Assembly: GCA_040902885.1 (NCBI GenBank)
Contig: JBBDWK010000083.1
Span: 1 to 64,000, forward strand
DNA from: JBBDWK01 sp040902885
GTDB taxonomy: Bacteria > Acidobacteriota > Terriglobia > Bryobacterales > Bryobacteraceae
DNA length: 64,000 nucleotides
Direction of reading: 5' to 3'
Part shown: positions 32,701-40,239 of the stretch, in pieces
How the letters are laid out: every line of letters begins with the position of its first letter
Numbering within the stretch: the stretch's first letter is position 1
Position numbers and translations under genes: made by a program
Notes under the pieces: model-generated
Seen by the model: the letters and a program-made list of their open reading frames with translations, nothing else
The model's database searches: none
Told to the model about the DNA's origin: nothing

Positions 32701-33639
32701 AATGTCGTTCACGATCACCTTCACGACGCGATTGATTTCACCCAACCCCAGAAGCACCTCGAGCCGCGTCAGGTTGCCGTCGTTACGGGCGAAGATAATC
32801 GGTGGAGCATACCAGGCCGTGCCGTAAATCAGAGGGATGAAATCGTTGTACCGACCCTCGTTCTCCGAGACTGCGGCGGCATGATGCCCTTTCTCGCCAT
32901 AACTTCTGACCAGGATCGAAGCGGGAACGAATCCGATGCCTCCAAACCTTTGTGTGGTTCGTCCCAGGGAGTCGCTTCGAAACATGCCACGCGCTTCGCA
33001 ATCCGCCCGTGTAAAACTGCAGGAGGTGTAAGGCTGTCCGTCTATTAGGTTTCCGCTTCCCTCGGTGAGGTCAGGTGAGTAACCGCAGCGGAAGAAGCGC
33101 GAGTATCGAGTCTTCAAGCCGCCCGTCACTGCCTCCTCGCGCTGTTCGGGAGTTACCGGAAATTCCCAGGGACACCGGCGCTGAATCCTCACGTCCGGAA
33201 GAAGCACACGCTGCAGATTCATGCGATTGATCGCCGAGAGACGAAAGACTGTTTCGGTGATCTCGTCGGGCGGATTCGCGATTCCCTGAAAAAGAACCAG
33301 GCTCTCGGTAGCCGGGACGCCCTGCCGCAGATCGAAGAACAGGAACTGAATCCTGATTCTCGATCCCTTCCACCCTACCGCGCGTTCGATCTGCGAGAAA
33401 TGAGAATCGGCGTTCGCCAGGGCGATGGATACTCGGGGAATGGCATCGACTCCTTGGTCCGACCCGCCCTGGATCTCAAACAGATTATGGTGCAGGACAC
33501 GTGCGGCATAGAGGTTTCCCCCTATGGTCGCGCGGTGCGTACTCCACCGTTCGATCTCGCCATTCCCGAGCTCGCATTCGAATAGCAGAAGCGGGGTATC
33601 GGTAACCGCCTGTTCCTTGGTCTCGAATATAGTCGCCAT
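29710..33639 (-). CDS. Tail hub / baseplate protein with four-Cys (Fe-S type) motif
   Basis: The 1309-residue protein begins with a distal hub-like domain. Residues about 165-240 contain RCPWEFP, RCGYSPD, TSCSFTRADCEARGM and RFGG, matching the CPW ... CGY ... C ... C pattern of lambda gpL and DUF2163/BR0599 hub proteins, where the cysteines hold an iron-sulfur cluster. The middle part is a gp27/gpJ-like hub (LQPGDLISLTY; FRVLRI). Fibronectin-like repeats follow (LYYAISALDQQGSEG) and a beta-rich C-terminus. It would close the tail tube and carry the tip. It ends eleven bases before the terminal tail gene. Confidence 0.75.
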   Translation of the reverse strand: MATIFETKEQAVTDTPLLLFECELGNGEIERWSTHRATIGGNLYAARVLHHNLFEIQGGSDQGVDAIPRVSIALANADSHFSQIERAVGWKGSRIRIQFLFFDLRQGVPATESLVLFQGIANPPDEITETVFRLSAINRMNLQRVLLPDVRIQRRCPWEFPVTPEQREEAVTGGLKTRYSRFFRCGYSPDLTEGSGNLIDGQPYTSCSFTRADCEARGMFRSDSLGRTTQRFGGIGFVPASILVRSYGEKGHHAAAVSENEGRYNDFIPLIYGTAWYAPPIIFARNDGNLTRLEVLLGLGEINRVVKVIVNDIDVPPGQAGANMTGTGWFNIVSLGSRNGGFNLDFADSAGNPVGDPHGSMACLSVVVPNRVNDGRALPNVKVLLEGMRLQHFDLQSGYLGEHYTNNPAWVLLDILQRSGWHLDEIDLSSFAEAAAYCAEPIQTLDLYGNPVTAPRFQCNLVLRRRRSVADLIRGIRNGSRLFLTYGGGAGLLQLRVENTLALQQPLKPDWSNSIEPLDGGWPGYEFGDGTSGIGGILRRENGEPSLRLWSRSTAETPNRYTVEFQDTFNEYQQDSLSLVDLEDAAKTGQEISVSMSALGIASYDQAARILKFHLDKSLRGNCYAEFETSVKAIGLQPGDLISLTYLKEGFQRQPFRVLRIAPGVNFRTARITAQLHRDEWYSDTNGQVTEDEAGRRKGDAEIGLPRPLIGPRFTEEGENEFEITEESVESSDGGLVVEVSVGFIAPSIVQQGAAEIPLVSLVPTIVPGGGAISGNQRLYYAISALDQQGSEGDLSFLIRADIPDTGEGSAVSLVSLRFTAGTTAFNVYRGSNPASLFRIASYVQVASEFTDTGIAREPLTPPDRNFDHANFYWRLELQPEYSATIHSPTSIGSTIAQMPADEYSGNVVRIMRGKGAGQERTIVANTTSTLTLSRAWEVEPDATSYFTIAEAGWKFGASGNTSPVRFAIPNREGAVVQICGRAANVQDAESPYELSTITRWTINGAGQDDLDAEVAPQPQFGLAVVRGGTLELSGIGFPSFENTRTINAATLTLHYWNELASPPFAQLALPLGDADLTLSLTAVTDAQPSSIVQIDSELMEVEQVGEGGLTLQVVRGVLGSSSALHELNRIVYGLGKRVAIAPLVKGFFGSPASGNWSFPIPLPNARVAAAELFVTNVRGNSEAAVICLTQTVDQGLRTMSGGQISLQYEGFLAIETGTVPDLVIEATHSVRDVSAIVRQPPVGAPINLRLTVNGASWCELSVANGFLFSNAIDGFSLPPLPAGARLGLDILSVGQATPGADLTVTIRL

Positions 33640-33648
33640 GGTCGAGCT

Positions 33649-34443
33649 CTAGGTTGTCCGTGCGGCAATCCTCAAAACGCACGAGTGCCGTCCGGGTCCA
33701 TCCGTCGTCGCCGCCCAGACCTCGTTTTGAAAGTGCGCGTCCTTGTATACTCCCGATGCAGAGGATGTGGCCCGGTACCTGGATGGAGCGAATTGTGCCT
33801 GCACTTGGAGCCCGTAGACTTCCAGCGCCGTTTGCGGCTCGAGGCGTAGTCCAAAGGTCAGCGATTCATTCGGGTCTTCGCGCTGAGCCGGGAAGATCAG
33901 GCGAGTCCAGGATGGAGTGAGCGGCTGCTCCAGCAGGTGAGTTTCCGATGCCGTCTGCCGAAAGAGACTGACCCTCGGGCCGCTGTCGCTGCGGGCATAG
34001 ACGCTGAAGCAATAGTGGAACCAGGCGGGCGCATTCAAAGTCTGTTGTACGGACAGGATTCCTGCCGTGGTATTGCCGATGCGGCTCGCTCTGTTGTTCC
34101 CCAATGGATCGGGCACGCCTTGGTGGACCTCCAATGGCCCGGTCTTCTCCCAAACCGGCTGATCGAGGTCTTCGCTCCACGAAAACAGGTTTCCAGTTGG
34201 ATCGAGGAACGTGAAGGCTCCCAGCGTTCCTTCAACTCCGTCGTAAAGCTCGGCAATTTCTTGCAGTTCCGAATCCGATAGCTCGGACAACTCCAGTTCC
34301 CATTCCACGCGTGTGCTGCCGGGATCCCACCATTTGATCTGGCGTCCGTCCGGGCAGTCGTTCAGAGCGGTACGCATGAGATGCCGTTTTCGAAGGGGAA
34401 ACTGGCCTATACTCCCCGACGCGAGTTGTGGAAAGTAGTTCAT
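33649..34443 (-). CDS. Distal tail protein (DUF2460-like) with carbohydrate-binding-like extension
   Basis: The N-terminal 95 residues (FPLRKRHLMRTALNDCPDGR ... ELSELSDSELQEIAELYDGVEGTLGAFTFLDP) are related to the preceding gene's product. The family forms the distal end of siphophage tails, as in gene-transfer-agent particles. The extra 165 residues are a beta-sandwich with the look of a carbohydrate-binding module (HYCFSVYARSDSGPRVSLF; ESLTFGLRLEPQTALEVYGLQV), probably displayed on the tail surface. The ATG at 34443 lies one base after the previous stop. Confidence 0.6.
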   Translation of the reverse strand: MNYFPQLASGSIGQFPLRKRHLMRTALNDCPDGRQIKWWDPGSTRVEWELELSELSDSELQEIAELYDGVEGTLGAFTFLDPTGNLFSWSEDLDQPVWEKTGPLEVHQGVPDPLGNNRASRIGNTTAGILSVQQTLNAPAWFHYCFSVYARSDSGPRVSLFRQTASETHLLEQPLTPSWTRLIFPAQREDPNESLTFGLRLEPQTALEVYGLQVQAQFAPSRYRATSSASGVYKDAHFQNEVWAATTDGPGRHSCVLRIAARTT

Positions 34444-34444
34444 G

Positions 34445-34804
34445 TCAGATTCGGTTTTCGCGGACAATCAACGTCGTTCGCCCAAACGTTTCTCCGGTCC
34501 ATTCCAACTCGATGCTCTCCGTCTCCAGACTGCAATCGGAGTGCTCTTCTTCGCTCCACGGATCGACGAAACTGAAGCTTCCCTGCCGCCCCCGCTGCTC
34601 CACAAAAAAGTCCTCCAGGGCCGTGAGCTCTTGCTCGTCAAGGCGGTCCAGCCGGATGATCCAGCGCCGCAGCGGACCCTCGGAGTCGCGGTACCTTTGC
34701 TCCGACCCGTCTACGAAGTGCAGGGTGCGGTGCGCATGATTCCAAGTCCTGGTAGCGGGATACTGGAGGACGGCGCCAGTCTTGAGGCGAGGGAGGGTGG
34801 GCAT
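34445..34804 (-). CDS. Distal tail protein (DUF2460-like), 119 aa
   Basis: This short protein (MPTLPRLKTGAVLQYPATRTW...) shares the layout R..RWIIRLDRLDEQELTALEDFFVEQRGRQGSFSFVDPWS with the N-terminus of the next gene, so the two are tandem paralogues. The ...GSFSFVDP.. block is the most conserved part of distal tail proteins that link the tail tube to the hub. It starts one base after the tape measure stop and ends with the Ig-like ELEWTGETFGRTTLIVREN strand pair. Confidence 0.6.
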   Translation of the reverse strand: MPTLPRLKTGAVLQYPATRTWNHAHRTLHFVDGSEQRYRDSEGPLRRWIIRLDRLDEQELTALEDFFVEQRGRQGSFSFVDPWSEEEHSDCSLETESIELEWTGETFGRTTLIVRENRI

Positions 34805-34805
34805 A

Positions 34806-35501
34806 CTATAAGTCGTTGATAACGTCGTTAATAGGATGCGTGTTCAACATCGCCTCGCGTACTGCCCGAGCGATATCGTGACTGTGATCGAGGAACGATC
34901 TGCTGTCCATCGCCTGCACCTGAACGGTTATCTGGGGCGCGGTAACTGTCTGAGGCAGCGGCGCCTGGCTGGATACATTAAAGCTGGAGTTGTCATAAGC
35001 CGGAGCGATGGATCGAGCCCGGCCAAGCTGCCCGGAGCTTACCGGACGCAGACCCGCATAGCTCAGTTCGCCGTTCGCAGCCTCCAGGTGAATGGGAGAA
35101 GGGGCGATATATGTCGTAAGCGCTGGAGGCGGCTCGGGTTCGCGACCCCGGAAGAGCCGCCCGACGGCGGACACGAGGGGCGCCAGAGGTAGAGCATTCT
35201 GCAAAATGCCAGATGCAACCTGTCCTGCGGTGCGTATCGCATCGCGTGCTCCTCCGGAGCTTTGTACGACGGTATTCTGCAGTATCGCCTGAGTATTGGC
35301 GCCCACTGTTTCCGTCTGTCCAACTGCTACCTCGCGAAGCCCGTCGACGCGTCTTGACAACTCCGAAATACTCTCGGTGAGTGCCCCGCTGGTCTCTGGA
35401 ACAAGGTCGTTGACAGTCTGGGCGGCGTCTGTGCCCGAGGGACGCGTGGTCACTGTTCTTACCGTGTCCGCAAGGGCTTCGTCCAGCGCGTTACTTGCCA
35501 T
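34806..35501 (-). CDS. Short tape-measure-like tail protein, 231 aa
   Basis: Position (after the frameshifted chaperone, before the distal tail genes) and composition (Ala/Thr/Ser-rich helices, a heptad stretch SISELSRRVDGLREVAVGQTE, a hydrophobic GILQNALPLAPLVSAVGRLF) mark it as the tape measure. The C-terminus AVREAMLNTHPINDVINDL would dock to the tail tip. Phage tape measures usually exceed 500 residues; 231 residues at about 1.5 angstrom each predict a tail of only about 35 nm. The ATG overlaps the chaperone end and has AAGGAG four bases upstream. Confidence 0.6.
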   Translation of the reverse strand: MASNALDEALADTVRTVTTRPSGTDAAQTVNDLVPETSGALTESISELSRRVDGLREVAVGQTETVGANTQAILQNTVVQSSGGARDAIRTAGQVASGILQNALPLAPLVSAVGRLFRGREPEPPPALTTYIAPSPIHLEAANGELSYAGLRPVSSGQLGRARSIAPAYDNSSFNVSSQAPLPQTVTAPQITVQVQAMDSRSFLDHSHDIARAVREAMLNTHPINDVINDL

Positions 35502-36343
35502 TCTGCTCCTTTCGTTCCATCTCCCTTTCCAGGATCAAAAACGCCTCGGCCTGACGGGCATCCATCTCGTCCGTCAGCTCGTGACGCAAAGTCCGCCATA
35601 CGAAATAGCTCTCGAGCCAGGCGATGCTCTGGGCACTGACGAAGGAGGTAGGACAGGTCGTCAGGGTGCTGCCGTTCCGGGCCCACACGATCTTTGAGGG
35701 AGTCTCAAGAGCCGCGGGCAGCCAGCCGCAACGGCGGGTAAGCTCGAGGCCGGCTTTTCGGCAACTGTCGCACTTCCAGCCGGCGCTGTCTGAAAATTGA
35801 AAGTGGAAGGCGACAATCAGTTTTTTCGTTCGGTTTCCGTCAGCCCGCATTGCGCTTTCACGGTCTGCAGAACTTCTGCGAAAAACTCCTCCGGGCCCGT
35901 GGAAACCACAGCCTCGGGGGTTGCGGGGGCGCCGTCGATCTCGAGCCCTTGGACTTCCCTCAGGCCCCACAGGACGTACAACCGCTCTATCTCGAAACTC
36001 AGAAGAGCCGCTTCCGCCTTCTCTCCCGGCGTTACGCCCGCCTGCAGGAACTCTGCCTTTCGGCAAAGCTCCCGAACCTGACGCGTGAGTTCGATTCTTC
36101 GGCCGAGCGACNNNNNNNNNNNNNNNNNNNNNNNNNNNNNNNNNNNNNNNNNNNNNNNNNNNNNNNNNNNNNNNNNNNNNNNNNNNNNNNNNNNNNNNNN
36201 NNNNNNNNNNNCTTTCGGCAAAGCTCCCGAACCTGACGCGTGAGTTCGATTCTTCGGCCGAGCGACATGCATGCTACTGCGTACCGGACCCCTGGTACGA
36301 CCTTCGATTCAACGGTCCTCGTGCTTTCGTATTTCGTCGTCAT
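35491..36343 (-). CDS. Tail assembly chaperone, long frameshift product (gpGT-like)
   Basis: The short chaperone frame ends at 35817 in TGA directly after the slippery heptamer A AAA AAC. A -1 shift continues into a 109-codon frame ending at 35491, giving a fusion of about 232 residues, as in lambda gpG/gpGT. The T part contains a likely zinc site (WKCDSCRKAGLELTRRCGW) and a charged C-terminal helix (LILEREMERKE), and overlaps the tape measure start. Coordinates include the false N gap and one duplicated 55-bp copy, which must be removed for correct translation. The frameshift itself is predicted, not shown. Confidence 0.72.
35817..36343 (-). CDS. Tail assembly chaperone, short product (gpG-like), interrupted by assembly gap
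   Basis: Read through the raw sequence this gene is broken by 100 Ns. Removing the Ns and one copy of the 55-bp overlap gives 372 bases, exactly 124 codons: MTTKYESTRTVESKV ... SLGRRIELTRQVRELCRK, AEFLQAGVTPGEKAEAALL ... VKAQCGLTETERKN-stop. The product is a small acidic helical protein of the size and position of gpG-type chaperones, which coat the tape measure during tail assembly. Its ATG overlaps the tail-tube stop by ATGA. Confidence 0.72.
35820..35826 (-). promoter_or_regulatory. Slippery heptamer A AAA AAC for -1 frameshift
   Basis: In the zero frame the codons are CGA AAA AAC TGA. Both the P-site and A-site tRNAs can re-pair after slipping back one base, and the zero-frame stop follows at once. 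The -1 frame stays open for 109 codons. This is the standard X XXY YYZ arrangement of siphophage tail chaperone genes. Confidence 0.75.
36112..36211. other. Scaffold gap of exactly 100 N (artefact)
   Basis: The 55 bases before the gap (36057-36111) and after it (36212-36266) are identical. Two contig ends overlap by 55 bases, a typical assembler k-mer length, and were joined as if unlinked. True missing sequence is probably zero. Confidence 0.85.
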
Positions 36344-37512
36344 CCGAATGCAACCGCTATTTCATCGTCCACCGTGCCTTGTGCTCTGGAATTGCGGAAA
36401 CGCCACTGCAAGCGCGCATCACTGTCGTCGTAGTCGGGCACCTCTGGCACAACACTCTTCAAATAGATGCCAAAGAGCTGCCCGGACTGCTGCCCCAACT
36501 GGAACATGACCGGCATCGGCGACTGCTGCCGTGCTGCTTGATACAACGCCTTGGTGGCCGTATCGTCCTGGCCGTACAGGTCGAAATCGACCGACACGCT
36601 TCTTTGACCGGGAACAATCGATCGGATCAAGTTCGATCCGAATTCCCTCGCACGAACGTCTAGATTGTTTTCCAGCGCAAACGTGCCGCTCGTGATCGTG
36701 AAGAAGCGGTCCGGCCCGCTACCGAGCCACGCCTGTCCCATGTGACCTGGAATGAGCGAATGATCGAAGGCGCCGAGCGACGGTTCTTCGGGAAACTCCG
36801 TCAGCTGGCCCAGGCCGGCCACGAAGCTGCTGCTGTCCACCAGATCCTGTGCAATCCCGCTGAACTCGAATTCGTGAAAGTCCCCGTTGATGCGGATCAG
36901 CATACGGTTGACGGCCGCGCCACACAGGATCCGCTGCACCGCCGAACTGGGTGACCAGTAATCGAAAATGCTCGCGCTTTGGAGATCGGTGGCTGGTACG
37001 TATGTGATCGTCGGACCGATTGATGAGCCGCCGCTGACTGGCGTTGAGAACGGTGCGTTCAATTGGATGCGGGTGCTGTCGATGACCGAGGCGACGAATC
37101 GCAGTTCGCCTGCGTAAGTCACCGCCTGCCCCTCTTGCAGAGAATGGGGACTAACGAAACTGACCGCTAAAGCGCTGGAAGCCCCCGCGGCAATCCCTCC
37201 TGGAAAAACCCGCGGATTGCCGCCCAGACTCGCACGGAAGAGGGCGCCGTAGCACGGCTCGGCGCTCGAGTCCGTCCAGCTTGTGAGATATGTCGTCAGA
37301 TCGAAGGTGGTGCGCCTTCGAACCCCGAAGGGCACGCCCGCAAATGTCCGCGTTCCAGTCTTGTCTCTCCTCTGGACGGACTCCAGTTGCTGCCTTGCCG
37401 CCAGGCGGACCGCCGGGAAGCGATTCTGCGCCGTTATGGACGGAATCTGGCCCAACAGGTTCTCGGCGGCCGTATACAGCCGGTTCGCGCTCGATGAGAT
37501 GTATGAAGCCAT
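36340..37512 (-). CDS. Major tail tube-like protein
   Basis: The 390-residue protein is beta-rich and symmetrical in layout, with MASYISSSANRLYTAAE at the start, an inserted Ig-like region (SALAVSFVSPHSLQEGQAVTYAGELRFVASVIDSTRIQL) and a C-terminal half (GSNLIRSIVPGQRSVSVDFDLYGQDD) resembling the second strand set of tail tube folds. Its place directly before the frameshifted chaperone gene is the usual place of the tube protein in siphophages. Homology to a named family is not certain; the assignment is mainly by gene order and size. Confidence 0.6.
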   Translation of the reverse strand: MASYISSSANRLYTAAENLLGQIPSITAQNRFPAVRLAARQQLESVQRRDKTGTRTFAGVPFGVRRRTTFDLTTYLTSWTDSSAEPCYGALFRASLGGNPRVFPGGIAAGASSALAVSFVSPHSLQEGQAVTYAGELRFVASVIDSTRIQLNAPFSTPVSGGSSIGPTITYVPATDLQSASIFDYWSPSSAVQRILCGAAVNRMLIRINGDFHEFEFSGIAQDLVDSSSFVAGLGQLTEFPEEPSLGAFDHSLIPGHMGQAWLGSGPDRFFTITSGTFALENNLDVRAREFGSNLIRSIVPGQRSVSVDFDLYGQDDTATKALYQAARQQSPMPVMFQLGQQSGQLFGIYLKSVVPEVPDYDDSDARLQWRFRNSRAQGTVDDEIAVAFG

Positions 37513-37546
37513 GATCGTTACCTTTGCTCCTTGTCCGTGGTTCGCG

Positions 37547-38041
37547 TCATCCTCTGCTCACCTGCACTTCAAAGCCTACTTTGGCGCTTTGAATCAGATT
37601 TCGCCCTCCGCGTTTTACCGCGCCGAAGACGGCCTCATAGCCTCCCGTGTAATACATCCCGCCTCCCCAATCGCCGCGGCTCCCGTCCAACACTTGAGTT
37701 ACCGCGTCCACGTAAAGTTGTAAGACTTTTCCGAGTTCGTCGAGCCGGTCTTGTGAAACGCGCACCTCGATGATCATCTGGGCGGTGCCGGAGAAGGAGC
37801 GGAACTTCTCCTTCATGACGTTCACGAGCTTCTCGCAATACACGTGAACTGCCGGATAGCGCGCTTCCAGGTTGCGCTCCGCAAGCTCAATGGCGATGTT
37901 TTGTGTAACGAGCTGGCTCTGGGCGAGCGGAGCGAGCACCAGGCCCGCCTCGGCCAAATTCGCAATGGCCGAACTCAACCCCGTGGGAGATTCCAGCACT
38001 TCCACGGTCTTGTTTGTTAACGCGATTCCAATTCCGGCCAT
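37547..38041 (-). CDS. Tail completion / terminator-like protein, 164 aa
   Basis: The protein (MAGIGIALTNKTVEVLESPTGL...) has an alpha/beta layout with YPAVHVYCEKLVNVMKEKFRSFSGTAQMIIEVRVS in the middle, the pattern of neck or tail-terminator proteins that cap the tail tube (a strand of the type MIIEVRVSQDRLDEL and helices around it). It lies between a connector-like gene and the tube gene, where such proteins are encoded. No enzymatic motif is visible. Confidence 0.5.
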   Translation of the reverse strand: MAGIGIALTNKTVEVLESPTGLSSAIANLAEAGLVLAPLAQSQLVTQNIAIELAERNLEARYPAVHVYCEKLVNVMKEKFRSFSGTAQMIIEVRVSQDRLDELGKVLQLYVDAVTQVLDGSRGDWGGGMYYTGGYEAVFGAVKRGGRNLIQSAKVGFEVQVSRG

Positions 38042-38044
38042 CGG

Positions 38045-38809
38045 TCATCCTCGCTGAAGTACCCGCGGAAGTCCTCTAACGATATTCGCCTGCTGGCCGT
38101 TGCCCACGCCCCGGCCGGAGATCAGCCCGTGAGCCGGCTCGATCCACGCCGCCTGCGCCGGTATCGGCTCCGTGTTCTGCAGACTAAGACTCTCGCTGTC
38201 AAAACCGGCGTAGACATTCCATCCAACGGCAACCGGCGGTGGCGCGATCGCGCGGACGGAGAGAGCATGGTCTTGTGGAAGAGTGATCCACTCTTCGTTG
38301 CTCGGCTGACCTTCCTCGCCGCGGGAATTCATCCATGCCACGCGCACTACGTATGTCGCTGGAGGACGACCGCCCGCCACAAAGCCCAACTCGGGTGTCG
38401 CGGCCTTCGGCACTGGCTCCCACACGATACCCACACCAATGCTGAACAGCAGCTCGCCGGCCGATTTCGCAAGGTTGCGAAACTCCTTCCACTTGCCTTG
38501 GTAGCGATCGTTGAGACGGCGATTGAACGCATCCTGATACGTCAGGGCAAGGGTCTGAAGCACATGCCAGTGGCGAATGGCCGACGTGACCACTACGCCT
38601 TCAAGTGATATTTGCCCCGTCGAGAAGCGCTCCGCGGATGGATGCAGCCGCACGAAGGCCCGGGTAATCTCCAGCCCGATCTCCGTCTTGGCGATCCCCA
38701 GCTTTGCCGTCAGGTCGATTCCCTCCGTGCCTGCAAGTTCCAGCACGGAGCTTTCGTACTGACTCAGGTCCTGGAGGGTCGAGATTGGGTCTTCAGTGAA
38801 CAGAGTCAT
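38045..38809 (-). CDS. Head-tail connector-like protein with Ig-like C-terminus
   Basis: The 254-residue protein starts with a helical domain (LSQYESSVLELAGTEGIDL; TSAIRHWHVLQTLALTYQDAFNRRLNDRYQGKW) like adaptor proteins that sit on the portal ring. The C-terminal 100 residues form a fibronectin-like module (YVVRVAWMNSRGEEGQPSNEEW; GWNVYAGFDSESL), resembling repeats in the hub protein. Placement four genes after the terminase-portal pair fits a connector. It follows the small head gene by twelve bases. Confidence 0.5.
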   Translation of the reverse strand: MTLFTEDPISTLQDLSQYESSVLELAGTEGIDLTAKLGIAKTEIGLEITRAFVRLHPSAERFSTGQISLEGVVVTSAIRHWHVLQTLALTYQDAFNRRLNDRYQGKWKEFRNLAKSAGELLFSIGVGIVWEPVPKAATPELGFVAGGRPPATYVVRVAWMNSRGEEGQPSNEEWITLPQDHALSVRAIAPPPVAVGWNVYAGFDSESLSLQNTEPIPAQAAWIEPAHGLISGRGVGNGQQANIVRGLPRVLQRG

Positions 38810-38821
38810 TGATCTTCCGCC

Positions 38822-39148
38822 TCACGCCTTCCCCGGGCGTGATGCGCCTTTCAGCGTTCGCAGGTCGTTTTCGGAAAGCACCGTGACTTGCACACGCGAG
38901 GACAACGCTGCCTGCTCGGCGGCCCGTCTTGCTTCAGCCGTCTCTTCCCGGAACTGGCGGCTCTCTTCTCCGGTCGCCACGCGTGCCCTTCCGTCCACAA
39001 TCAGTCTGGCGGCCACTTGGCGTGACACCTCTGTTTGCACATTCGGCTTTCCGCCATCGGGCGTCTCCAGGCTCACTACTACCACCGCATCCCCCTGGAG
39101 CGCCGCCTCCGCTTCCCGAATCTTCTGGTAGTACACTCTGAGGTCCAT
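38822..39148 (-). CDS. Small head-associated protein, 108 aa
   Basis: Starting at the ATG 39148 (GGAG six bases upstream), the product (MDLRVYYQKIREAEAAL...) is a helix-strand protein with a long charged C-terminal helix (GEESRQFREETAEARRAAEQAAL). It lies between the coat gene and a connector gene, a place often taken by decoration or connector proteins. A TTG at 39160 is a weaker start. I recognise no family. Confidence 0.5.
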   Translation of the reverse strand: MDLRVYYQKIREAEAALQGDAVVVVSLETPDGGKPNVQTEVSRQVAARLIVDGRARVATGEESRQFREETAEARRAAEQAALSSRVQVTVLSENDLRTLKGASRPGKA

Positions 39149-39201
39149 TAAGTTCTCCAAAAAAATAGGGCAGGCCGCGCCTGCCCCTGCCTCTCTCCGC
39201 G

Positions 39202-40113
39202 CTAGCTGTTCACCTGCACGCCGAAGTTGTTCCGGATCACCGCCGTCCCGTACAGAACGTCCACCGTGAACTGCTGCGCCAGCGTGTTCGGCTGGTAGCT
39301 CATGATGATGCGCAGACCGAAGTTCCCGACCTCCGCGTACTCCGCGATCGCTCCTGTTCCGAGGAGCGGTGTCGGCAGCCTTCGAATCACCAGGCCAATG
39401 GCGCTCTTGGAAAAGGCCAGGTTGTGCGCCGTGACCGGCGCGCTGCCCGTCTTGGGAACAAACTGCGAGCGGAAGACGAAGAAGTCCTTGATCTTCCCCA
39501 CCGTTCCGTCAATCACTGCGCGAAGACCCGCCTCGCCTACCGAATGAAACTCGCTGAACCGGGGAATCTGCCGGAGGTTCGAGTACGTGGCCGAGTCCAC
39601 CACCAGAAACTTCGGCTCGCTCGCTGGCAGCTTTGCCTGGAACAGAGCGCTCTCCGCCGAATCCACGGCCGCTTCCGTAATGGGCGAGCCCGGCGTGCCT
39701 ACGGGCGCGTTGGAGGTGAAGTTCGCATAGAGCCCCAACAGGTCCGTTTCGATCTTCTCGGCGATGGCAACCAGGGCGGGCTGCATGTAGATGTTCAGCA
39801 GATCCGGCACCGCGAGGATTTTGGTGACGTCGGGAATCTGAAACGTCGCTTCCGCGTGCGTGTTCAGCACGATCTGAGCGCTGCCCACGTTCGGGTTCTG
39901 GGTTTGTACCGTCCCGCCTTCCGCCAGGTTGTTCGCGACGAGTGTGGGAGGAATGGGGATGTTGACGGTGTCTCCGGCCTGCGCCAGAGTCGGTTCGTAG
40001 TCGCGATTCACGAGGTTACCCATCACAAGGTTCCCCATTAGGGCGGGCAGAGCATCCGCCGCCACTAGCTTCACAATCGCGCTTGCAACGTTGGTCGATG
40101 TAATTGCTGGCAT
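39202..40113 (-). CDS. Major capsid protein (P22 coat-like, HK97 fold)
   Basis: The 303-residue protein has the sequence pattern of P22 gp5-type coat proteins: an N-terminal helix (VASAIVKLVAADALPAL), VNRDYEPTLAQAGDTVNIPIP, a spine-helix region (LLNIYMQPALVAIAEKIETDLLGLYANF), FLVVDSATYSNLRQIPRFSEF, and the strand-rich end GLRIIMSYQPNTLAQQFTVDVLYGTAVIR. It forms the icosahedral shell. No prohead protease gene precedes it; a scaffold-like gene does, as in P22-type heads. Confidence 0.8.
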   Translation of the reverse strand: MPAITSTNVASAIVKLVAADALPALMGNLVMGNLVNRDYEPTLAQAGDTVNIPIPPTLVANNLAEGGTVQTQNPNVGSAQIVLNTHAEATFQIPDVTKILAVPDLLNIYMQPALVAIAEKIETDLLGLYANFTSNAPVGTPGSPITEAAVDSAESALFQAKLPASEPKFLVVDSATYSNLRQIPRFSEFHSVGEAGLRAVIDGTVGKIKDFFVFRSQFVPKTGSAPVTAHNLAFSKSAIGLVIRRLPTPLLGTGAIAEYAEVGNFGLRIIMSYQPNTLAQQFTVDVLYGTAVIRNNFGVQVNS

Positions 40114-40151
40114 CTTCTCTCCTGAGTGAAATTACTGCTTGTCTTGAGTGG

Positions 40152-40187
40152 GGCGGGCTTCAGCCTGCCACGGGACTTCAGTCCCGT
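40152..40187. repeat. Two adjacent short hairpins (REP-like)
   Basis: GGCGGGCTTCAGCCTGCC (40152-40169) and ACGGGACTTCAGTCCCGT (40170-40187) are back-to-back palindromes sharing the TTCA loop. Such paired hairpins look like bacterial REP elements. They lie between the coat and scaffold genes, near dispersed repeat copy 2. Confidence 0.75.
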
Positions 40188-40239
40188 ATCTTGACAACCC
40201 CGTGATCCTACGAGGTTGCTGAAAAATTCGCGAAACCGA

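Noticed and set aside
36057..36266. A 55-bp direct repeat around the N gap, as a possible att site or genuine duplication
   Set aside because: Exactly 100 Ns between identical ends, and restoration of an intact 124-codon frame on collapsing, point to an assembly overlap.
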